Source of the DNA: Thermoflexibacter sp.
GTDB taxonomy: Bacteria > Bacteroidota > Bacteroidia > Cytophagales > Thermoflexibacteraceae
Direction of reading: 5' to 3'
DNA length: 20,484 nt
NCBI GenBank assembly: GCA_025455345.1
Contig: JALOMS010000032.1
Span: forward strand, 1 to 20,484
Position 1 is the stretch's first letter; each line of letters begins with the position of its first letter. Under the pieces are notes generated by a model. It did no database searches, was not told where the DNA came from, and saw only the letters and a list, made by a program, of their open reading frames with translations. The translations under genes were made by a program, and so were the position numbers. This document shows, piece after piece, positions 14,989-20,484 of the stretch.

Positions 14989-16131
14989 ATGGAAAAATAC
15001 AAAGAAAATATAATTGACGACATAAAATCATTAGAAACAGAAACTCATTTGGTGAATGAGGGAGATATTATTGGGGGGGATACGCCCCAAGAAATTCAGG
15101 CAAAAACAGTGAAGCGCAAGATAAGCGCAAAAATTAATAAGGAAGCCGCCGCCTTAGAACATATTGTTGAGATTGCCAAAGAGGATACGAAGACAATTGC
15201 AGAAAATTACTTAAAAAGTTTCCCCAAAGAAGAGCGCGAAGCCCTTTTGCGAACTTTGTTAGATGAATCCAAAGCGAATAAAAATGGGAAAATAGACCCA
15301 GATGAAGAGTTAGCGGCAGACTGGCGCGATGGAGGTTATCCTTATAAAAACCTGATGTCCCGCAAAAATTATGAGAAACAAAAATATAATTTACAAGTGG
15401 AATTGCTCAAATTGCAAGCGTGGGTAAAAAATTCGGGTAGTCGTGTAGTAATCTTATTCGAGGGTAGAGATGCGGCAGGAAAGGGAGGCACGATAAAAAG
15501 GGTGATGGAGCATTTGAATCCGCGTGGAGCGCGCGTAGTTGCGCTCGAAAAACCTACGGAAGAAGAGCGTGGACAGTGGTATTTCCAACGCTATATCAAG
15601 CACTTACCTACCAATGGAGAAATCGTCTTGTTTGACCGCTCATGGTACAATAGGGCAGGCGTGGAACACGTGATGGGCTTTTGCACGAAAGAAGAATATG
15701 CAGAGTTTATGCGACAAGTCCCTGAATTTGAGAAAAATTTGGTCAGAAGTGGGATTACCCTTGTCAAATTTTGGTTTTCAGTCAGCCAAGAAGAACAAAA
15801 AAGACGTTTTAAAGACCGCGAAACACACCCCCTAAAACAATGGAAGTTATCGCCAATTGATAGGGCTTCGCTGGACAAATGGGACGAATATACGGCTGCC
15901 AAAGAAAAAATGTTCTTTTTTACAGATACCTCCGATGCGCCTTGGATAGTGATTAAATCCAATTGCAAGAAGCGCGCGCGCCTGAACGCTATGAGGTATA
16001 TTTTGCACAAAATTCCTTATGACCAAAAAGATGTAAAGATGATAGGACGCATAGACCCTCTGCTTGTAGGGCGTTCCAATGTAATTTATGAGCGTGGAGA
16101 GAGTCTGATGATTGGTGATAAAATGGTGTAA
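14989..16131 (+). CDS. ppk2: Polyphosphate kinase 2 (PPK2, class I)
   Basis: A 380-aa protein with a PPK2 domain over about residues 115-360: DGGYPYKNLMSRKNYEKQK, Walker A GRDAAGKGGT (159-168), Walker B-type IVLFDRSWYNR (212-222) and a lid region with KDRETHPLKQWKLSPID. It transfers phosphate between polyphosphate and nucleoside diphosphates in the cytoplasm, so it links phosphate stores to the GTP/ATP pool. The start is the ATG at 14989; a TTG 6 nt earlier is less likely. An N-terminal ~110-residue extension precedes the catalytic domain, with a heptad-like Lys/Glu/Ala-rich stretch (45-90) and an EF-hand-like loop (95-106). It is divergent from the ABC operon and followed by an unrelated peptidase gene. 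Confidence 0.95.
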   Translation: MEKYKENIIDDIKSLETETHLVNEGDIIGGDTPQEIQAKTVKRKISAKINKEAAALEHIVEIAKEDTKTIAENYLKSFPKEEREALLRTLLDESKANKNGKIDPDEELAADWRDGGYPYKNLMSRKNYEKQKYNLQVELLKLQAWVKNSGSRVVILFEGRDAAGKGGTIKRVMEHLNPRGARVVALEKPTEEERGQWYFQRYIKHLPTNGEIVLFDRSWYNRAGVEHVMGFCTKEEYAEFMRQVPEFEKNLVRSGITLVKFWFSVSQEEQKRRFKDRETHPLKQWKLSPIDRASLDKWDEYTAAKEKMFFFTDTSDAPWIVIKSNCKKRARLNAMRYILHKIPYDQKDVKMIGRIDPLLVGRSNVIYERGESLMIGDKMV

Positions 16132-16297
16132 TTGTTTGAGACTTCAGAGGTTTAAGTAAAAGTTGCCCCATTTTTCATGTATTTATAAGTTTTATCGTTA
16201 AACATAATCTTGCAACGAAAGTTAAATTTATGCGTATTAGCAATAATCGCTATGCCTTAATTTAATTTTGAAGAATGTATCATCTAAAATGATTGGT

Positions 16298-17659
16298 ATG
16301 AGAGAAAAAAGTTTGAATTTTTTAAAGATTATTATTATTTCCCTTGTTTTTGGGGTGAGCATATCTGCTTGTAAAAAAAGTGAAGAAATTTCCCCTAATG
16401 ACCAGTTCCGAAAAGCAAAGTTGGCTTTGTTAGATACCATGCGTTTATGGTACTATTGGAATGACCAAATCCCTAATAATGTAGATGTCAGCCAATATGC
16501 TACTCCTAAAATTTTATTGGATGCCTTCAAAAATTCAGTAGATAGATTTAGCTTTATAGATGAGAATGGAGCATTTGCCAACCAACTGAAAGGCATACCC
16601 AAAGATTACGGCTTCGCATCTTCTCCTTTTTTCAGGATAGATGCGAATGGAAATTATAGATTTGGTGCGGTCTATAAGGAGTCCCCTTTAGGCAAGGAAG
16701 GAATAAGTAGAGGAGCTATTTTGCGGAAAATAGGTGGACAAGTACCCAATTCAAATAATTTGGCAACAGAGTTAGGTAAGGAGAGCAATGTCTTTGAAGT
16801 ACAATTTTTAGATGGCTCGATTAAAACAGTTACTATATCTCAAGCTAATTACAACTCTGACCCTATTTTATTCAAAACAGTATTCAATGAAAATGGGAAA
16901 AGAATTGCCTATTTGGTATTTAATAACTTTCTTTATACAGGAGCCAATGCCAATGAATCTATCAACAATGCAATCAATCGCCTCAATCAAATATTTGGAG
17001 AATTTAAGCAAGCAGGAGTCAGTGAGCTAATCTTAGACCTACGCTATAATGGAGGAGGGTACAGTAGAGTTGGGGCGCACTTGGCAAATCTGATAGCACC
17101 AAGTACTGCAAATGGCAGAATTTACTCTCAACAAAGATGGAATAGTGCCTTGCAAAGAGAATGGGAAAGGCAGGGATTAAATGTAAGAACATTTTATCGT
17201 ACTCAGCCTAATACACTCAATATCAATCAAGTAGTAATTATTACAACGGAAAGAACTGCCTCTGCAAGTGAGCAGGTGATTAATAATCTAAGACCTTATA
17301 CTAAAGTAATTACGGTAGGTACAAAAACTTACGGCAAACCTGCTTTTAATCTTTTGTTTGATTACAAACCTGAGAATGAGCAAGCATTGGGTTTTTATTT
17401 GACGCTTGGGGTAGAAGCCAATGCCAATGGAGAAGGTAGTTTTTTTGATGGCTTAGCGGCTACTATTACCGCCTCTGATGACGCAACTCGAGAGTTTGGC
17501 AATAGGGAAGAGGCTTCTCTGGCACAGGCACTTAGATATATTAGCACGGGCGTTATACCCACAGGTGGTGCAAGGATAGAAGAAAAAGACTCAAACGTAC
17601 CTGACATAGGAGCAATTAGGGCTTGGAATATTATTGACTTTCCTAAATTGGAAAAGTAA
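16298..17659 (+). CDS. S41-family peptidase, lipoprotein
   Basis: A 453-aa secreted protein. A signal peptide (1-24) ends in the lipobox ISAC, so C25 is the probable lipidated cysteine. A helical N-terminal region follows (about 30-110, LWYYWNDQIP), then a PDZ-like segment (~115-185: AVYKESPLGKEGISRGAILRKIGG) and the S41 core with LDLRYNGGG (246-254), the nucleophile S322 in TASASE and the general-base K347 in GTKTYGK, 25 residues apart as in C-terminal processing peptidases. It probably degrades or processes proteins in the periplasm. The ATG at 16298 gives an ordinary signal peptide; ATG 16289 and TTG 16268 would only lengthen the N-terminus. A TAATTTTG (16263-16270) could be a -7 element but lacks a matching -33. 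Confidence 0.92.
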   Translation: MREKSLNFLKIIIISLVFGVSISACKKSEEISPNDQFRKAKLALLDTMRLWYYWNDQIPNNVDVSQYATPKILLDAFKNSVDRFSFIDENGAFANQLKGIPKDYGFASSPFFRIDANGNYRFGAVYKESPLGKEGISRGAILRKIGGQVPNSNNLATELGKESNVFEVQFLDGSIKTVTISQANYNSDPILFKTVFNENGKRIAYLVFNNFLYTGANANESINNAINRLNQIFGEFKQAGVSELILDLRYNGGGYSRVGAHLANLIAPSTANGRIYSQQRWNSALQREWERQGLNVRTFYRTQPNTLNINQVVIITTERTASASEQVINNLRPYTKVITVGTKTYGKPAFNLLFDYKPENEQALGFYLTLGVEANANGEGSFFDGLAATITASDDATREFGNREEASLAQALRYISTGVIPTGGARIEEKDSNVPDIGAIRAWNIIDFPKLEK

Positions 17660-17674
17660 GATAAGGTTCTTTAT

Positions 17675-17724
17675 AATCTCCTACTTATTTGTAGAAAGTG
17701 AATATGCAATCTATGTAGGAGATT
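17675..17724. terminator. Inverted repeat after the peptidase gene, possible terminator
   Basis: AATCTCCTAC (17675-17684) and GTAGGAGATT (17715-17724) are perfect 10-bp arms around a 30-nt centre, followed on the plus strand by TTC with T-rich sequence. It starts 15 nt after the peptidase stop. The long loop makes it an imperfect intrinsic terminator; it may instead be a protein-binding or RNA-stability element. Confidence 0.45.
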
Positions 17725-17809
17725 TTCTCATCATAGATGCTATGTTGGGGACTGTTTTCTTTAGTTTTATTCCTTCAAAATCATAAATTGCTGTAAAAAA
17801 TAGATACAG

Positions 17810-18790
17810 ATGCAAGCAAAGTTTTTTGATACCTTGAATTTACTATCTAAGTTTTCCTTCAAGAAAGGAGCTAATGCATTACGGGTTCTATCTTCTTATT
17901 ATTATTCCAAATTTACTAAACAATTGATTCATAGTGGCTTGCCGATTAGTATTGCGATAGAGCCTACTACGTCTTGCAATCTTCGCTGTCCCGAATGTCC
18001 AAGTGGATTGCGCTCCTTTACACGACCTACGGGAATGTTACAAGCAGATTTGTTCAGAAAAGTAATAGATGAACTTCAAGAAACCTTGCTTTATTTGACA
18101 TTTTACTTTCAAGGTGAGCCGTACTTGCACCCTCAATTTACAGAATTAGTAAAATATGCGTCCGAGCGGAGTATCTACACTTCTACTTCTACGAATGCTC
18201 ATTTTCTGAATGAGGAAAACGCACAAAAAACGATACAATCGGGCTTAGATAGGTTAATTATTTCTATTGATGGCACTACACAGGAAACTTACCAAGCCTA
18301 TCGGCAAGGAGGAAAATTAGCAAAAGTCATAGAAGGAACAAAAAATATTTTGGCATAATTTTTAGTAGTCAGACCCAATGAGCATCAAATAGCAGAAATT
18401 CAGCAACTTGGCAAGGAATTGGGAGTTGATGAGGTCAAGTTCAAAACAGCTCAAATTTATGATTATGAGAATGGCTCACCTCTCATTCCGACTCTCAGCC
18501 AATATGCACGTTATTATCAAAAAGCAGATGGTAAGTACGAGCTAAAGAATACGTTAGAAAACTCTTGCTGGCGAATGTGGCAATCTTGCGTCATTACTTG
18601 GGACGGTGCCGTAGTGCCTTGTTGTTTTGATAAGTATGCACACCACAATATGGGAACAATAGAAAATATCGACTTTAGCACGGTTTGGCGTAGTGATTCG
18701 TACCAAAGTTTCCGTCAGACCTTGCTTCGCTCTCGTTCTGAAATAGATATGTGCAAGAACTGCACCGAAGGGACAAAAGTATGGGCGTAA
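17810..18790 (+). pseudogene. Radical SAM/SPASM domain protein interrupted by an in-frame stop
   Basis: The frame opens at ATG 17810 and has the radical SAM cluster motif CNLRCPEC (Cx3Cx2C form) after PISIAIEPTTS, a YFQGEPYLHP segment and LDRLIISIDG. It then meets TAA at 18356-18358. The same frame continues directly as FLVVRPNEHQ, KELGVDEVKFKTAQIYDYENG and a C-terminal SPASM-type cysteine region (SCWRMWQSC, VVPCCFDKYAHH, MCKNC). Related proteins have a linker of about 12-16 residues between these blocks, absent here, so a short deletion seems to have created the stop. Members bind additional Fe-S clusters and modify peptides or other substrates; the substrate is not evident. No clear precursor-peptide gene lies next to it. 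If the stop is real, only a SPASM-less fragment would be made. Confidence 0.82.
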
Positions 18791-18805
18791 ATAAAAAGGT
18801 GATTT

Positions 18806-19936
18806 TTAAGATTTTATGAATTGCTCCCAGATTTTTTCTGCAATTTTATCTGTAAGATGCTCGATGTAATAAGAGCCTGCGCCTGCATTTATGATTTTGT
18901 CTAAGTGAGATTCTTCTGCTAAAAGATTGTGTACATTGCGAGCAGTACGATAAGAAAATGTACTCAAATCACTAATACCTTCATTGTGAGGGAATACACA
19001 AAGCACATCACAACCGCCTATGATGGCACACATCGCTTGTGTGGTATTACTCAACATATTCCAATCAGGTTCTTGGACTGTCTTCTCGTCCAAATTGATG
19101 GTCGTATTTGCTTGTATTTGAAGTTGGAACGGTTTATAATCCTTTAAGCCATATTCCTTAACTATTTCTGTAAATAACATTCTCAAAGCTCGCAACCCTG
19201 CTATTTCTACAAAATACTGATTGGATATAAAAACAGAAAATTGTATTTTGGCAATAATATGTTTTAATCCAAACCCTTTTTCTAATAAAGAGGATATAAG
19301 GGAATTGGCTTGTGATAACATATTGGCATATTTTAGAACAATGGATTGGGTAGATGATAAGATATTTATTACCAAGAAGTTGCTTAGATTTTCTGTTATT
19401 TCTAATAAGTTTTCAAAAATATTTACATGGATATTTTCTTTGTCCAACAGGATTAAAGAACCTGATAGTGTAGTCAGTTCGTAGTTTGCTTTTTTTGCAT
19501 AATTTATATATTCTTTTGCTAAATCTATGGCTTGAGTAGAATAACACCAAAAAGAAACGGAACAATAAGGCAACATAATGTCTTTCAGCAAGTCATCGAG
19601 GTTGATACTACTACTTGCCTTACTAAGGTCAAATGCAACTTCTGTAACGCCGTTGTTGAGGGCTTCGAGGGCAAGTTGGTTAGCTTGTTTTTCTACTAAT
19701 ACAGTAATTTTTTGGCTATTGCGCCAATTGCGCTGAGGTTTTTCTGGGTTAAATAGAGATTGATGAAAGGTATGGAGGTATTGGATACTTTCCATGTCTT
19801 TTTGCTCATAAATTGCGGGAATCTCCATGTTCTCAATTTCCCAATTGATGACTTCTTCCAAACTTTTGCCTTTGACTTCTTGCAAAGCGGCATTTTTCCA
19901 ACTTTCATTCAAGTATTTTTCAAATTCAGCAAACAT
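18806..19936 (-). CDS. mutA: Methylmalonyl-CoA mutase small subunit
   Basis: A 376-aa protein with the start typical of Bacteroidota small subunits (EFEKYLNESWKNAALQEVKGKSLEEVINWE) and the C-terminal barrel motifs AMCAIIGGCDVLCVFPHNE, STFSYRTARNVHNLLAEESHLDKIINAGAGSYYIEHLTDKIAEKIW. The large subunit binds B12 and does the catalysis, interconverting succinyl-CoA and methylmalonyl-CoA; this subunit is structural. The chain ends just after the AEKIW helix, so the C-terminal B12-like domain of longer small subunits is absent, as in some relatives. The large-subunit gene, usually next downstream, is not here; instead the radical SAM pseudogene converges from the other side, 15 nt away. It starts 11 nt after the hybrid kinase gene in the same direction, so the two are probably co-transcribed. 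Confidence 0.88.
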   Translation of the reverse strand: MFAEFEKYLNESWKNAALQEVKGKSLEEVINWEIENMEIPAIYEQKDMESIQYLHTFHQSLFNPEKPQRNWRNSQKITVLVEKQANQLALEALNNGVTEVAFDLSKASSSINLDDLLKDIMLPYCSVSFWCYSTQAIDLAKEYINYAKKANYELTTLSGSLILLDKENIHVNIFENLLEITENLSNFLVINILSSTQSIVLKYANMLSQANSLISSLLEKGFGLKHIIAKIQFSVFISNQYFVEIAGLRALRMLFTEIVKEYGLKDYKPFQLQIQANTTINLDEKTVQEPDWNMLSNTTQAMCAIIGGCDVLCVFPHNEGISDLSTFSYRTARNVHNLLAEESHLDKIINAGAGSYYIEHLTDKIAEKIWEQFIKS

Positions 19937-19947
19937 AAAAAAAGAGG

Positions 19948-20484
19948 TTATGAGGATTTGGTTAAATAATGAGCAATTTTGTTGTAAAGTTCCTCTGGTT
20001 CAAAGGGTTTAAGTATAAACTCATTCATTCCTGCTTCTGTTATTTTCCCATTGACACTGGAGTTGATAGAAGCCGTCAAGGCAATAATTGGTAATTTTTG
20101 GTATTTGTCGTGAGGCATTGCTCGTATAGCCATAGTAGTTTCGTACCCATTGAGGTTTGGCATCTGAATATCCATTAGAATTAGGTCAAAATCCTCATAT
20201 TGAAGTATTTTGAGGGCTATTTCTCCATCTTCTGCTATACTGACCGTAAGTCCCCATTTGGTTAAAAACCGCTTTGCTACGAGCTGATTTGCCAAGTTAT
20301 CTTCTACCAATAGTATTCTTTGCTTGTCAAAAGGTTTGAATAGGTTATTTTGTGGTTGAGTATCATTTTTCTCTCTTTTCTGTCCTATTCCGAATTTGAG
20401 GATAAAGGAAAATTTCGAACCCTTGCCTACGCTACTTTCTAACTCAATTTGACTATTCTGCATTTCTAAAAGTCTTTTTGTGAT
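19948..20484 (-). CDS. C-terminal end of a hybrid histidine kinase/response regulator (5' end outside window)
   Basis: The frame is open at the right edge, reading ITKRLLEMQNSQIELES and then SSVGKGSKFSFIL, the G2 box and last strand of a histidine-kinase ATPase domain. A ~20-residue linker leads to a receiver domain: acidic pair in LLVEDN, phospho-acceptor aspartate in LILMDIQMPNLNGYE, switch threonine in ALTAS and conserved lysine in ILKPFEPEEL. The protein ends directly after the receiver domain, so any output must be through phosphotransfer to another protein. An internal ATG (20463) is not the start. The stop lies 11 nt before methylmalonyl-CoA mutase small subunit. The sensory part is not in view. 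Confidence 0.92.
   Translation of the reverse strand: MTKRLLEMQNSQIELESSVGKGSKFSFILKFGIGQKREKNDTQPQNNLFKPFDKQRILLVEDNLANQLVAKRFLTKWGLTVSIAEDGEIALKILQYEDFDLILMDIQMPNLNGYETTMAIRAMPHDKYQKLPIIALTASINSSVNGKITEAGMNEFILKPFEPEELYNKIAHYLTKSS

Noticed and set aside
15591..16010. 139-codon minus-strand ORF inside ppk2
   Set aside because: Antisense to the conserved PPK2 catalytic domain, with no domain of its own.
1..20484. CRISPR array, tRNA/rRNA genes, transposase or phage genes
   Set aside because: No regularly spaced repeats, cloverleaf-like sequence, or recombinase or phage protein motifs were seen on either strand.

Overview
The window reads as a low-GC chromosomal segment from a Bacteroidota bacterium, probably a Cytophagales-type organism. 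Three things support this. The TonB-dependent receptor carries an N-terminal carboxypeptidase-regulatory-like domain. Two promoters match the Bacteroidota consensus (TTG/TTTG, a spacer of about 19 nt, then TAnnTTTG). Methylmalonyl-CoA mutase is encoded as a separate small subunit. No tRNA, rRNA, CRISPR array, transposase or integrase was seen.

Layout from left to right. (1) 1-981: 3' part of a probable secreted alpha/beta-hydrolase with a C-terminal PKD-like domain. (2) 982-1568: no intact gene, but a decayed fragment of a PepSY membrane protein and a strong 17-bp inverted repeat. (3) 4501-1569, leftward: a TetR repressor followed by an ABC-2 exporter (ATPase and two permeases), with two matching TetR-like operators in front. 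(4) 10021-4703, leftward: an iron-siderophore uptake locus made of a TonB-dependent receptor, a hairpin terminator, then three overlapping genes (PepSY-TM protein, 80-aa membrane protein, PepSY-TM protein). Its promoter sits between two Fur-box-like palindromes. (5) 14702-10179, leftward: an ABC ATPase that is broken in this sequence, two ABC-2 permeases of the DUF3526 type and a COG0523/CobW GTPase of the YciC/ZagA type. They lie behind a well-formed promoter whose -33 and -7 elements are each overlapped by a copy of a GCAAC/GTTGC palindrome. (6) 14989-16131, rightward: a class I polyphosphate kinase 2. (7) 16298-17659, rightward: an S41-family lipoprotein peptidase. (8) 17810-18790, rightward: a radical SAM/SPASM gene interrupted by an in-frame stop. 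(9) 20484-18806, leftward: the C-terminal end of a hybrid histidine kinase, then methylmalonyl-CoA mutase small subunit.

The core of the window is a roughly 10-kb, one-directional metal-handling region (14702 to 4703). The iron half has a receptor for outer-membrane import and two PepSY-TM proteins of the kind that reduce ferric siderophores at the inner membrane. The other half pairs a putative metal-chaperone GTPase with an exporter-like ABC system under a different repressor-type operator, which I suggest may be Zur-like. Two genes (ABC ATPase, radical SAM) appear to have lost short internal segments while both ends stay intact. This may be real decay or an assembly problem and should be settled first.
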